Assembly (NCBI GenBank): GCA_002071445.1
Contig: MWFE01000067.1
Coordinates: 61,691-125,690, forward strand
Source of the DNA: Bacteroidetes bacterium ADurb.Bin008
GTDB lineage: Bacteria; Bacteroidota; Bacteroidia; Bacteroidales; Tenuifilaceae
Length of the DNA stretch: 64,000 nt
Direction: 5' to 3'
Shown here: in pieces, positions 44,155 to 53,062 of the stretch
How the letters are laid out: every line of letters begins with the position of its first letter
Numbering within the stretch: the first letter of the stretch is position 1
The notes under the pieces: generated by a model
Databases searched by the model: none
What the model was told of the DNA's origin: nothing
The model's input: only the letters and a program-made list of their open reading frames with translations
Translations under genes and position numbers: made by a program

Positions 44155-44177
44155 ATATCAGAGCACTTTAAAACAGA

Positions 44178-44207
44178 AGAGTGGGTTTGCCTATGCAAAC
44201 CCACTCT
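44178..44207. terminator. 13-bp perfect stem between convergent M14 and barrel genes
   Basis: AGAGTGGGTTTGC, loop CTAT, GCAAACCCACTCT. It is placed between two stops that face each other, so it can end both transcripts. T runs on either side are short. Confidence 0.75.
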
Positions 44208-44237
44208 CATATTATTCGGTTAAATGGCAAAGGCTAA

Positions 44238-45086
44238 CTAAAAGTTAACAAGGAAATAGAGCGACCCACCAAAGTAAGAGTATGGGAATAATGTTGCCAC
44301 AAACCATGCATGTTCGGATGGTTCGGTGGCGATTTGCTCCTCAACATGCCGCGATATAACCATGCGCTCCTGCGTTCTGTACGATTGTCCGATGAAGTTT
44401 ATACCTGACATTAATCCAAACTCGCCACCAATACAAACCTTAGGGAGAAAATAGTATTCAGCGCCAGTAAAAAGCCCAATGCTTACTGTATGGGTTGCCC
44501 CATAGTTTCGCTCAAGAGTTCTAACTCCGGTTGGACCAAAAAAAGCAGTTGATGGTGTGGGATTGGCCACAGACATTTGGTTTCCATATTCATACAAATC
44601 CTTGTCTTTATAAAATGCATATCCCAGATCAGCCCCGACAAAACCATTCAATCTTTTGTATGAGCGAAACATTTGGTACCCTCCGGTGATTCCATAGCCG
44701 TTTTCAATGTACGTGTACCTATCTATCAGCTGTTCCCTGCTCAGGGGGTTAACAAAGACAGCAGCGTCGTTCTGTACATATTCATTATCAACCATTTTAG
44801 TAGATAGGATACTAATAGCCAGCCTTGCAGCTGAATTATCGGTAAGATAATACCGGAAATAAAGGGTATTTTGTCCCAAATTGAGGTTATTGTACCCCGA
44901 GCCATTGAACATATTACCAAAGTATTCAAAAAATGGGGTTCCATCTACTCCAATCCCCAAATCGCCTGCCTGAGGCAAGTATTCGGAATCGCCCTTGCTC
45001 GGCTTGCCGGCACTTACATACTCCTCCTGTGCCATGGCAAACAAGCTAAGTGAGCAGGCAGTAATTATTATAAGTATTCTTTTCAT
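44238..45086 (-). CDS. outer-membrane beta-barrel protein
   Basis: A 282-residue exported protein with signal peptide (MKRILIIITACSLSLFAMAQ). The mature part opens with a Gly-rich segment (YLPQAGDLGIGVDGTPFFEY) and then has strands with alternating aromatic residues (NTLYFRYYLTDNSAARLAIS, GYQMFRSYKRLNGFVGADLG) and ends in LYFLVNF, a C-terminal Phe typical of barrels. The conserved glycine opening resembles a family of Bacteroidota outer-membrane proteins without known function. It lies downstream of the lipoprotein gene at 45210 on the same strand. Confidence 0.8.
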   Translation of the reverse strand: MKRILIIITACSLSLFAMAQEEYVSAGKPSKGDSEYLPQAGDLGIGVDGTPFFEYFGNMFNGSGYNNLNLGQNTLYFRYYLTDNSAARLAISILSTKMVDNEYVQNDAAVFVNPLSREQLIDRYTYIENGYGITGGYQMFRSYKRLNGFVGADLGYAFYKDKDLYEYGNQMSVANPTPSTAFFGPTGVRTLERNYGATHTVSIGLFTGAEYYFLPKVCIGGEFGLMSGINFIGQSYRTQERMVISRHVEEQIATEPSEHAWFVATLFPYSYFGGSLYFLVNF

Positions 45087-45209
45087 TCTCTGTTTGTTTT
45101 TGTTTTAAATTTCTTCTTCCCTACATTCATTTTTTTTATTTTAAAAAACGAATTGCCATAGGATGCTTTGATTGTTTAGGTTAAAAATTTATCTCGTTTA
45201 ACCACAAAA

Positions 45210-46025
45210 CTATTCCCAAAGCTCTCCACCTCCAAAGTTCAGAGGTGTTAAAACGGGTGAAGACTCGGTAAAATATCCGCTGGTGGTGTAACGGTATGTC
45301 TTGACAGTTGTTGAGGGGTAAGTAGTATATACCTGTTTGGGAGCCTGAAAACGGAAATAGACTGTTTCATTAACAGGCACATTAGCATCGAAACGACCTG
45401 AGAAATCAACCGTTACGGTTGTTGACCAACCGCTATTAAATATGGTCATAACAACTCCTCGGGGAACATACTCTAAACCGACTTCCGTTTCATCTGTATC
45501 AGCATACCCTTCGAACCTTCTGGAAACAGTTTCGACATGATTGCTCAATGCTTCAATGGAGTTGTACGTTATTTGCTGAGTACGAACTTGCCCCGGCTTA
45601 ACTGCTCCCAATGTGCTGGTGCCAGTAAACTTATAAAGTTTAGGGATTACTCCTGATACAGCTCCATAGGGTTGAACCTGATCATAAGTAAACTCAGCTG
45701 GAATTAATTGCACAGTCACCCCAGTATTGGTAGCCGGAACAGTGGCCTGTATAAACCCGTTATTAACATAGGCAGTATCTATCCAATTGCCTGAGGCCGA
45801 GGGATTAAATTCGCTATTAGGGATAGAAATTAGTACCCGTGTTCCATTGGGTACAAATTCCAACCCTTGATGGGTAAGGTCCAATTCGGCATAAAGATAT
45901 GCCTGTACCGTCGCCTTTTTTGACAAATCGAGGGTTAGTTCTGACGTTTGGATTTCATCCTGACATCCTGCCAACACAAACGCGGATGCCAACATTAACG
46001 CTCCAATTCTTACAATCTTTTTCAT
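45210..46025 (-). CDS. lipoprotein with two related beta domains
   Basis: A 271-residue lipoprotein: signal MKKIVRIGALMLASAFVLAGC with lipobox LAGC (Cys21). It has two similar halves: GLEFVPNGTRVLISIPNSEF (near 55) and GLEYVPRGVVMTIFNSGWST (near 190), each followed by a strand with FxAxVP (GFIQATVPATNTGVTVQLIP and GRFDANVPVNETVYFRFQAP). An internal duplication is therefore visible. No known enzymatic motif. The barrel gene 123 bases downstream on the same strand is a possible partner. The start at 46025 is preferred over 46037. Confidence 0.75.
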   Translation of the reverse strand: MKKIVRIGALMLASAFVLAGCQDEIQTSELTLDLSKKATVQAYLYAELDLTHQGLEFVPNGTRVLISIPNSEFNPSASGNWIDTAYVNNGFIQATVPATNTGVTVQLIPAEFTYDQVQPYGAVSGVIPKLYKFTGTSTLGAVKPGQVRTQQITYNSIEALSNHVETVSRRFEGYADTDETEVGLEYVPRGVVMTIFNSGWSTTVTVDFSGRFDANVPVNETVYFRFQAPKQVYTTYPSTTVKTYRYTTSGYFTESSPVLTPLNFGGGELWE

Positions 46026-46466
46026 AGTAATCATCATTTAGTTTCTAATTTAAGTTAGTTAATGAAAGGTTATGATTAATTAAATGCGAAGATAGAAAAA
46101 AAAAGAATGGCCAATAAGTTTTTGCCAATTCTTTTCAATAAAATGCTCATTATTAACCAATTTTCCACAATCGTCTTGGCAGATTCGGGGAACTATTCCA
46201 TGATTTTTACTCAATGCACATTGGCGATTGCATTAGGTTTTTTAGCTATTTTTGCCATAGCGAATTGCAAAATGGCAGAATGGTTGATCCTGATGGTATT
46301 TTTCTATTTCATACCCTATTGATTCTTTCATGATTGACATATCTGCCGTTGAGTTTTATCACAATTTCGCTTGTCGTAAGCTGGGAATTATGGATCTGTT
46401 GGGCAATCCAAACAAGGACATAGCCGGTGTGTTGTCTTTAAAATTAATCTTTTCAGTCCTGTATCT
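46026..46466. other. 441-base gap between lipoprotein and divIC
   Basis: Holds the divergent upstream regions. A TATTTTTG box at 46247-46254 (plus strand) resembles a -7 element but has no well-placed -33 box. The only open frame (46107-46322, 71 codons) is not convincing. No other structure is seen. Confidence 0.5.
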
Positions 46467-46772
46467 GTGTCAAAACTAATTACATGGCAAAAGGTACTTC
46501 CGTGGCTTAGGAATAAGTACATCCTTACCCTGGCCATATTCATCCTGTGGATGTTGCTATTCGATAGCAGCAACTGGCTTGATATCATAGCCACATATAA
46601 GCGAATCCGGAAATTTGAAAAGGAGAAAATGTACTACCTCGAAAAGATTGAGGCCGATCGCAATCGCCTGGAGGAACTCCGAACCAACAATGAAAATCTT
46701 GAGAAATTTGCCCGCGAACAGTACCTGATGAAAAGGGCTGACGAGGAAATTTTTGTCATCTTACCCGAATAA
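46467..46772 (+). CDS. septum formation initiator (DivIC/FtsB family)
   Basis: A 101-residue bitopic protein starting with GTG. A short cytoplasmic N-terminus, one membrane helix (about 18-38, ILTLAIFILWMLLFDSS) and a periplasmic coiled coil (about 45-85, RIRKFEKEKMYYLEKIEADR...LEELRTNNENLEKFA) with the final YLMKRADEEIFVI that matches FtsB/DivIC. It acts in the FtsL/FtsQ subcomplex that activates septal peptidoglycan synthesis. Length and domain order are normal. It converges with rlmD, 22 bases apart. Confidence 0.9.
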   Translation: MSKLITWQKVLPWLRNKYILTLAIFILWMLLFDSSNWLDIIATYKRIRKFEKEKMYYLEKIEADRNRLEELRTNNENLEKFAREQYLMKRADEEIFVILPE

Positions 46773-46794
46773 TCCGCACAAAAAACGGTTAGCA

Positions 46795-48201
46795 TTACTT
46801 TCTCTCCATGAGTACAACATTCTCAACATGGTGAGTATGGGGGAACATATCAACCGGTTGGATACGGGTTAACTCGAAATGCGTACTCAACAGGTTTATA
46901 TCCCTGGCTTGGGTGGCAGGATTGCACGACACATATACTATACGGCAGGGATTGGCATCTTTGAGGGCATTAATAACCTTAGGATGGACGCCCGCACGGG
47001 GCGGATCGAGAATAATCACATCGGGCTTGCCATGCCGCGAAAGAAAATCGTCGGATAGCAATTCCTTCACATCGCCGGCAAAGAAATTAACGTTGTCTAT
47101 CCCATTGATTTGTGCATTTCTATGCGCATCTTCTATGGCTTCAGCCACATAGTCAATGCCTACCACCCTGCTACATGATCCAGCAATAAAGTCTGCTATG
47201 GTTCCAATGCCCGTGTACAGGTCGTAAACCAGTTCCGATCCTGTCAAAGCAGCATACTCCCGCACTACTTTGTACAATTGGTATGCCTGTAACGAGTTGG
47301 TTTGGAAGAAGCTCTTGGGACCCACCCTGAACTTAAGACCCTCCATCTCCTCGGTAATATACCCATTGCCTCCATAGCAAACCACCTCTAAATCGCCTAA
47401 GGCATCGTTGGGTTTGGGGTTGACTACATACATCAACGAGGTAATCTGAGGGAATTGCTTCTTCAGATGATCCAGAATATCTCCTATTGCGGGCATATCC
47501 GCATAACCTACCGAGAGGATAACCATCACTTCGCCTGAGAGCGATGTGCGGATGGTGAGGTTCCTAAGGAATCCCTGCTGACTACGCAGATCGTAAAAAG
47601 GGTATCCCTTTTCGATGGCATAGCGGGCTGTCTCCAGCCTAATGGCATCGGACGGATTGGGTTGCAGGAAACACTGTTGAACCTCGAAAACCTTATCGAA
47701 CTTCCCCGGCACATGGAATCCCAGAACAGGCTGTGGGCCTATTACCTGACCGCTTTTCAACTCCTGCTCGGTGATCCAACGGCGATTGGAGAAAGTGTAC
47801 TCCAGCTTATTCCTGTAGTATCGCTTATTCTCCGATCCGATAATTGGCTTTACCTCTGGCAACTGCACTTTCCCTATTCTGGTAAGCTGATCGACTACCT
47901 GTTGCTGCTTGTACCGAAGCTGTTCAGCATAGGGTAGCATCTGCCATTGACAGCCCCCGCAAAAACCGAAATGCGAACAAAAGGGCTCTTCGCGAATGGG
48001 TGAGTACTCATGAAATTGTTTTACAAACCCCTCCATGTAGCTCTTTCGCGTTTTGGTAACCTGTATATCAACCAAATCGCCCGGAACGGCGAAGGGAACG
48101 AATACTACTTTGCCCCCTACCCTGGCCAACGCTTTACCTTCGGCAGCAGTATCCTCTACCCTCACTCTTTCCAACAATGGGTTTGGTCGTCGTTTTCGCA
48201 C
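46795..48201 (-). CDS. rlmD: 23S rRNA (uracil-C5)-methyltransferase, RlmD-like
   Basis: Methylates U1939 (E. coli numbering) of 23S rRNA or a related uracil. It has a TRAM domain at the start (about 5-65), the iron-sulfur cysteines in CSHFGFCGGCQWQ (about 74-86), the SAM motif LVYDLYTGIGTIADFIAG, and the catalytic region ILDPPRAGVHPKVI with VSCNPATQARDI. I took GTG at 48201 as start (468 residues, MRKRRPNPLLE). A TTG at 48231 would add ten residues, and both lie downstream of the candidate -7 box. Could also be RlmCD-type, as Bacteroidota often carry one enzyme of this group. Confidence 0.92.
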   Translation of the reverse strand: MRKRRPNPLLERVRVEDTAAEGKALARVGGKVVFVPFAVPGDLVDIQVTKTRKSYMEGFVKQFHEYSPIREEPFCSHFGFCGGCQWQMLPYAEQLRYKQQQVVDQLTRIGKVQLPEVKPIIGSENKRYYRNKLEYTFSNRRWITEQELKSGQVIGPQPVLGFHVPGKFDKVFEVQQCFLQPNPSDAIRLETARYAIEKGYPFYDLRSQQGFLRNLTIRTSLSGEVMVILSVGYADMPAIGDILDHLKKQFPQITSLMYVVNPKPNDALGDLEVVCYGGNGYITEEMEGLKFRVGPKSFFQTNSLQAYQLYKVVREYAALTGSELVYDLYTGIGTIADFIAGSCSRVVGIDYVAEAIEDAHRNAQINGIDNVNFFAGDVKELLSDDFLSRHGKPDVIILDPPRAGVHPKVINALKDANPCRIVYVSCNPATQARDINLLSTHFELTRIQPVDMFPHTHHVENVVLMERK

Positions 48202-48514
48202 AGCGTATCGGAATGTGTTTATTATTATCAAATGTCCAACGGGGCAAATGTAGCTAAGTTCGCCGATTAAGCGATGACTTTTGGTGCAATGTGACTGATG
48301 AAAGGGATAGCCGGGCGGTTAGCCGATAAAATCACTGCTTACTGGAATTACCTTCCATAATACCCATATAAAAGCGTTACTGTAGTTTTTAAAGGTTCAA
48401 ATTTTTAATGCAAGTAGAGCCTGAAAAGCCAAATACCTCATTTTTAGGCCTTCTCTGAAAGAAAAGGGGAAATTGGCTGTAATAAAAATAAAGTCACAAC
48501 TGTAATCCTACCCA
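48202..48514. other. 313-base gap between rlmD and a barrel gene
   Basis: Contains the rlmD upstream region with its -7 box. The rest is unstructured, AT-rich intergenic sequence in which I see no gene or clear terminator. Confidence 0.5.
48245..48252 (-). promoter_or_regulatory. -7 element TACATTTG upstream of rlmD
   Basis: TACATTTG on the minus strand matches TAnnTTTG, 14 bases before the TTG and 44 before the GTG start candidate of rlmD. No good -33 box. Confidence 0.42.
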
Positions 48515-49600
48515 CTATTTCCAGTCTCTATTATAGGCTATACTAACCTTAAATGAAAAGCCGTGGTTTAGAACGAAAGGACCACATTCGTACCCCAAAT
48601 CGGTATTTGTAGCTGGATACGGAGTAAATGGAAGAAGTGTAAACCATTCCAAATCATACCCCACAGCCGCAAGGATGAAAAACTTCTTATTTGCATAGTA
48701 ATACCTACAACCTAGAGTAAAAATTATTCCGTCCCAGACCATGAATGATTTAGTTTCCTCCAATGTATATCCGGGATTTTGTGCGTGGGCATTGTTTACA
48801 CCTACGTCGGAAAGAGTAGTCGAGCCTAATCCGACTTTCATATTGTTACTCGAATATATGCCAAAACGGGATGCAGGACTATGCACAACTCCGAACCTTC
48901 CCCCTGAGAGACAAAATTGCCTAAGCATATCATACCCAACCAGGATTGTATAACAGCTCGTTTTGAAGCTGGGGTCGTAAAATGGGGTACCATTCAATGG
49001 ATACTCACTCCCTACAGGCTTCACTTTTGCTTCAAACTCAATGGGAAAGGGCAGTGTGGTATATCCAAAGCCGTAAAAAAATCCCCAGAGCCGGTTTTGT
49101 TGAACATCCCCCTCCATGTATTTGTATATGCCGGAAGTTTTAAGCAGCTCGATATTGGTGTATTTACCGGTGAATGGGCAGGTGGTTAAAATTCCTCCCA
49201 CATTCTCTCCCGTCCAGTTTACGGAGCCTGAAATATTCCCGGTTTGCAACCGAAGCCAAAAGTTTTTAAATCCCAAATACCCTCCGTATTTGGATACTTT
49301 CCCAATGAGATTGTTGTCCATATTTACAGAAACACCCATTCGCAGCCCTATCCGTTTTATGCCAAAGTTCCCCTCAATGGAAGAAAGGGCATTTTGGTTA
49401 AAAGTGTAATCTAAATATAGCTCCCTGTAGAACATATGGCCCTTTGGGTAAAATAAGTGATCCCCACTTGTAACATTCCATTTAAGTACAGGAATATACG
49501 AATAGGTAATAAATGCAGGCAGGGTGTCCCTGTCCTGGGCGTTAATGCCCTGGTTAAAAAACAAGGCTAATAGAAGTAGAGCAAGGATCTTTTTATGCAT
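48515..49600 (-). CDS. exported outer-membrane protein of unknown family
   Basis: A 361-residue protein with signal peptide MHKKILALLLLALFFNQGINA, then beta strands rich in Tyr, Phe and Gly (FYRELYLDYTFNQNALSSIE, IKRIGLRMGVSVNMDNN, GFFYGFGYTTLPFPIEFEAK) and a late HGFSFKVSIAYNRDWK. The spacing suits a barrel of about 14 strands. No recognised domain. It is the last of a series of envelope proteins in this half of the window and stands as a single transcription unit with its own -7 box. Confidence 0.72.
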   Translation of the reverse strand: MHKKILALLLLALFFNQGINAQDRDTLPAFITYSYIPVLKWNVTSGDHLFYPKGHMFYRELYLDYTFNQNALSSIEGNFGIKRIGLRMGVSVNMDNNLIGKVSKYGGYLGFKNFWLRLQTGNISGSVNWTGENVGGILTTCPFTGKYTNIELLKTSGIYKYMEGDVQQNRLWGFFYGFGYTTLPFPIEFEAKVKPVGSEYPLNGTPFYDPSFKTSCYTILVGYDMLRQFCLSGGRFGVVHSPASRFGIYSSNNMKVGLGSTTLSDVGVNNAHAQNPGYTLEETKSFMVWDGIIFTLGCRYYYANKKFFILAAVGYDLEWFTLLPFTPYPATNTDLGYECGPFVLNHGFSFKVSIAYNRDWK

Positions 49601-49622
49601 GGCAGTAAGGGTTATTTTGCGT

Positions 49623-49630
49623 CAAAATTA
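49623..49630 (-). promoter_or_regulatory. -7 element TAATTTTG upstream of the 361-residue barrel gene
   Basis: TAATTTTG on the minus strand fits TAnnTTTG, 23 bases before the ATG. The -33 box is not clear. Confidence 0.4.
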
Positions 49631-50074
49631 AATGGCCTTAAGCCTTTTGGTACCTACCACGACAGTTTGTGATGTACTTATTCCAAATGATGGCAAGCAT
49701 CAAAAAAGCATACACCAAACACCATTTTTTGTAATCCAAGGATTAATGCAGCAGGAACAATGGCCTGAATATTTAAAGTCGGTTTTGGCACTATTCCGCC
49801 AATTCTCTCCCCCGCACTCAATTTCCGTAATGATTAGTGATCTGGCCGGGGCAATTGACTCGTTACTTTATAGTTTGGATAGTCTGCAGTGACCATTGGT
49901 TTGCCATAGCCTACGCCATATTCAGCTCCATAACCCGAAGGTTAAAAAATGAGACGTTTTGCTACTCCTTTCAGGCTGTCAGTTTCTTCATTAAAAGATA
50001 ATGCAAGTAATTCGTATTCAGTACGTTATAACTCTTAGGCAACAGACGGGTACTAGGTAAAATCTTGAAAAGCA

Positions 50075-50095
50075 AAAACCCCGCCGTGGCGGGGA
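50075..50095 (-). terminator. tRNA-Val terminator
   Basis: On the minus strand CCCCGC, loop CACG, GCGGGG is followed by TTTTT. It lies nine bases after the tRNA 3' end and is a strong Rho-independent terminator. Confidence 0.9.
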
Positions 50096-50103
50096 ATGGG
50101 ATG

Positions 50104-50178
50104 TGGGAGCTACTGGATTCGAACCAGTGACCCCCTGCTTGTAAGGCAGGTGCTCTGAACCAGCTGAGCTAAGCTCCC
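50104..50178 (-). tRNA. tRNA-Val (TAC)
   Basis: All arms fold: acceptor GGGAGCT with AGCTCCC, D-arm GCTC/GAGC, anticodon stem CCTGC/GCAGG around CTTACAA (anticodon at 50141-50143 on the plus strand read as TAC), T-arm ACTGG/CCAGT with TTCGAAT. Discriminator A, CCA not encoded. 75 bases. Confidence 0.96.
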
Positions 50179-50217
50179 AAATTTATAAGGCACGTACTTT
50201 TTGTAAAAAAAGCGCTG

Positions 50218-50248
50218 CAAAAGTAATGGCATTTTTCTTATTCCCAAA
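50218..50248 (-). promoter_or_regulatory. perfect Bacteroidota promoter for tRNA-Val
   Basis: On the minus strand TTTG (50248-50245), a 19-base spacer and TACTTTTG (50225-50218). Identical -7 box and spacer length to the other tRNA promoter. It lies 40 bases before the mature tRNA. Confidence 0.9.
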
Positions 50249-50266
50249 ATTTTTCAGAAAAATTTT
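50246..50266 (-). terminator. AT-rich hairpin directly after folC
   Basis: AAAATTTTT, loop CTG (minus strand), AAAAATTTT: nine perfect pairs starting one base after the folC stop codon. The tRNA-Val -33 box overlaps its 3' arm, so the same bases may serve both ends. A weak terminator at best. Confidence 0.45.
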
Positions 50267-50267
50267 A

Positions 50268-51560
50268 TCATGGTACGATATCGGCCACCACAAAAGTGCT
50301 CCCACCAATGAAAATCAAATCATTCTGCCGGGCATTTCCCCTTGCTGCATCCAACGCTTCGCGTACGCTGTCATAGGCATTACCGTGCAATCCGTATTCT
50401 GAAGCTAAAAGTTTCAGCTGTTCTGCTTCTAATGCCCTGGGAATAGAAGCCCTGGAAAAGTAGTATTGTGCTTTCCCGGGCATAAGCGCAAGAATTTGCC
50501 TCACATCCTTGTCGCCCACAACTCCAAAAACAATATGCAGCTGATTGTGAGGAGTATTCAAAAGTTGTTTTACTACCTGTTCCACTCCATGGGCATTGTG
50601 CCCTGTATCGCATATGGTAAGCGGGTTCTCATCTAATACCTGCCAACGCCCCAGAAGCGAGGTGTTTACAACCACCTTTTCCAGTCCACTTTTGGTGTTC
50701 AGTTCGGTGATGGCAAAGCCATTTCCCCTGAGAATATCTGCGGCTGCAAAAAATGTTGCCAGATTCTTCGCCTGGTATTCGCCCAATAAGCCTAATTTCA
50801 CATGGCACTGCCAATCCCTTTGCTGTGCCTCTATGGCAAATAGCCTCAATCCTCGGTTGACAATCCCCATAGGATCAACCTTGTACAATTCGTCGGCAAA
50901 GCTTAACGGGGCACCCTGTTCCCGTGCCTTTTCAATAAAGACGCCTTTCGTCTCACCATGGGTTTCGCCAATCAGAACGGGAGCTCCGGGTTTGATAATC
51001 CCTGCCTTTTCCAAAGCTATACTCTTCAACGAATTGCCCAGCAAATCGGTGTGATCTAAACCTATGTTGGTAATCACCGCCAGCTCGGGAGTGATGATGT
51101 TGGTGGAGTCGAGCCTGCCTCCCAGCCCAACCTCGATAACGGCCACATCAACTTTTTCAGTGGCAAAGTATTGGAATGCCATGGCTACGGTCATCTCAAA
51201 AAACGAGGGTTTAACCTCGTTAAAAATAGCGCCATGATTGGCAATGAAATCAACCACGTACTCCTCTGTAATCATCTGTCCGTTAACCTTAATCCGCTCG
51301 CGGAAATCTTTTAGGTGCGGCGAGGTATAAAGGCCTACTCTGTAGCCCGCCTCCATAAGAACCGATGCCAGCATATGCGAAACGCTACCCTTGCCATTGG
51401 TTCCGGCCACATGAATGGATTTAAATTGTCGGTGCGGATGATTAAAATAGCTGTCCAAAGCAAGAGTATTGTCCAGATTAGCCTTATAAGCAGCCTTTCC
51501 GATACGCTGGTACATGGGAAGCTGAGAAAATAAAAACTGAATGGTTTCCTGATAATTCAT
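50268..51560 (-). CDS. folC: folylpolyglutamate / dihydrofolate synthase
   Basis: Adds glutamate to dihydropteroate and to tetrahydrofolates, the final step of folate synthesis and its polyglutamylation. A 430-residue Mur-ligase-like enzyme: the P-loop HVAGTNGKGSVSHMLASVL near 51-69, the FolC signature IEVGLGGRLDSTNIITPELA from about 142, and the C-terminal domain start CDTGHNAHGVEQ near 317. Whether it is bifunctional cannot be told from sequence. Single gene, ATG start, divergent from phoH. Confidence 0.95.
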   Translation of the reverse strand: MNYQETIQFLFSQLPMYQRIGKAAYKANLDNTLALDSYFNHPHRQFKSIHVAGTNGKGSVSHMLASVLMEAGYRVGLYTSPHLKDFRERIKVNGQMITEEYVVDFIANHGAIFNEVKPSFFEMTVAMAFQYFATEKVDVAVIEVGLGGRLDSTNIITPELAVITNIGLDHTDLLGNSLKSIALEKAGIIKPGAPVLIGETHGETKGVFIEKAREQGAPLSFADELYKVDPMGIVNRGLRLFAIEAQQRDWQCHVKLGLLGEYQAKNLATFFAAADILRGNGFAITELNTKSGLEKVVVNTSLLGRWQVLDENPLTICDTGHNAHGVEQVVKQLLNTPHNQLHIVFGVVGDKDVRQILALMPGKAQYYFSRASIPRALEAEQLKLLASEYGLHGNAYDSVREALDAARGNARQNDLIFIGGSTFVVADIVP

Positions 51561-51671
51561 TACCCAAATAGCATTGTTGCAATACGATGGGTTGTTGAAG
51601 TAAACCCATTTTTGTCAATTACTTATCTGCAAAATAACGTACAAAATCTGGTAAGCCAATGGTATTTTTAG

Positions 51672-51679
51672 TAATTTTG
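51672..51679 (+). promoter_or_regulatory. -7 element TAATTTTG upstream of the PIN-PhoH gene
   Basis: TAATTTTG, with a TCTG 21 bases further upstream as a weak -33. It lies 33 bases before the ATG. Confidence 0.45.
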
Positions 51680-51712
51680 TTCGGTTAAAAACGATTAATA
51701 GGTAAAAATCCC

Positions 51713-53038
51713 ATGGCAAAAAAGGAAGCTAAAATTTTTGTACTCGACACCAACGTTATTCTTCACGACTTTAACTGTATATACAATTTTCAGGATAATG
51801 ATATCGTGATACCCATAGTTACTCTTGAAGAGCTGGATAAGTTCAAAAAGGGTAACGAAATGATCAACTACCACGCCCGCGAGTTTACCCGTGAGTTAGA
51901 TAAGATTGCCGGCGATAACCTATTCAACGGCGGTATCTCGCTGGGGAAAGGGCGCGGAAAACTGAGGATTGAAACCGGAAAACCCTTTCCTCCCGAAATG
52001 GAGCATTCTTTCGCCGATAAAAATTCTGATCATAGGATACTGGCAATAACCCACTATCTGCAGAAAAGCAACCCAACCCGCAAGGTCATCTTCATCTCAA
52101 AGGACATTAACCTCAGGATGAAGGCGAAATCATTGGGGCTCATGGCGCAGGATTACCTGTCGGACAAGGTTCAGGATCTCGACATCCTAAAAAAGGAGAT
52201 AGAGATGATTGAGAATGTTGACGATGCTTTGGTTCAACGCCTTTACGAGACGCAAGAGGGCATCGACCCCAAGGAGATCAATCTAAAACCGCACAATAAC
52301 CAGTACTTCATCATCAGAAGTACAAAATCCAGTGCCCTGGGTCACTACAATCCATCAACCAACACCATTGGAAGAGTGGAAAAGGTTAGAGCATACGGCA
52401 TTGATCCCCGTAATTCGGAGCAAACTTTCTCTCTCGATGCCCTAATGAGGCCCGATATTCAGCTGGTATCGCTTACCGGGAAAGCCGGAACCGGAAAAAC
52501 CCTGTTGGCACTTGCTGCTGCCCTGCATCAGGAGAGCCGTTTTAACCAGATCCTGTTGGCCAGGCCAATTATACCCCTCGCCAATCGCGATATTGGCTAT
52601 CTCCCGGGCGATGTTAACGAGAAGATTGGCCCATATATGCAGCCCCTGTTCGATAACCTGACCGTGATAAAGAATAAATTCAAATCCAACAGCAGGGAAT
52701 ACCAGTACATTGAGGAGCTTCAGCGAACCGAGAGGCTGGTGATTACACCGCTGGCCTACATCAGGGGGCGGAGTCTTTCCAACGTCTTTTTTATCGTTGA
52801 CGAGGCACAAAACCTCAGCCCTCACGAAGTGAAAACCATCATCACCCGTGCCGGAGAGGGAACTAAAATGGTATTCACCGGTGATATTCAGCAGATCGAT
52901 CACCCCTATTTGGATATGAAATCGAACGGATTAACCTATCTCTCCGATAAAATGCTGGGACAAAAGGTGTTTGCACATGTCAACCTTGTAAAAGGCGAAC
53001 GCAGCTACCTTGCCGATTTGGCAAGTTCTCTCCTTTAA
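51713..53038 (+). CDS. PIN domain plus PhoH-like ATPase
   Basis: A 441-residue fusion of a PIN-type RNase (1-150; FVLDTNVILHD with Asp12, and acidic residues near 106 and 131) and a PhoH ATPase (about 220-441; Walker A GKAGTGKT at 256-263, Walker B FFIVDEAQNLSP near 357). Such PhoH2-type proteins unwind and cut RNA, so a role in RNA turnover is a family-based inference. It is upstream of a SixA-like phosphatase and ppk1 on the same strand with gaps of 24 and 27 bases, so the three may be one transcript. Confidence 0.92.
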   Translation: MAKKEAKIFVLDTNVILHDFNCIYNFQDNDIVIPIVTLEELDKFKKGNEMINYHAREFTRELDKIAGDNLFNGGISLGKGRGKLRIETGKPFPPEMEHSFADKNSDHRILAITHYLQKSNPTRKVIFISKDINLRMKAKSLGLMAQDYLSDKVQDLDILKKEIEMIENVDDALVQRLYETQEGIDPKEINLKPHNNQYFIIRSTKSSALGHYNPSTNTIGRVEKVRAYGIDPRNSEQTFSLDALMRPDIQLVSLTGKAGTGKTLLALAAALHQESRFNQILLARPIIPLANRDIGYLPGDVNEKIGPYMQPLFDNLTVIKNKFKSNSREYQYIEELQRTERLVITPLAYIRGRSLSNVFFIVDEAQNLSPHEVKTIITRAGEGTKMVFTGDIQQIDHPYLDMKSNGLTYLSDKMLGQKVFAHVNLVKGERSYLADLASSLL

Positions 53039-53062
53039 CCCATTACAATTTACCTTTACGCT

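Larger units (their letters stand above)
49601..50103. other. 503-base gap before tRNA-Val
   Basis: Contains the upstream region of the barrel gene and the tRNA-Val terminator. An 86-codon open frame (49632-49892, ATG) is present, with no recognisable domain. Its start sits next to the barrel gene's -7 box, so it may be a gene remnant or chance. Confidence 0.5.

Noticed and set aside
46107..46322. 71-codon open frame upstream of divIC
   Set aside because: Hydrophobic but without conserved features, and it covers a likely promoter region.
49632..49892. 86-codon open frame in the gap before tRNA-Val
   Set aside because: No recognisable domain, its start adjoins the promoter box of the opposite-strand barrel gene, and codon use is not convincing. 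It may be a decayed remnant but I cannot support a gene.
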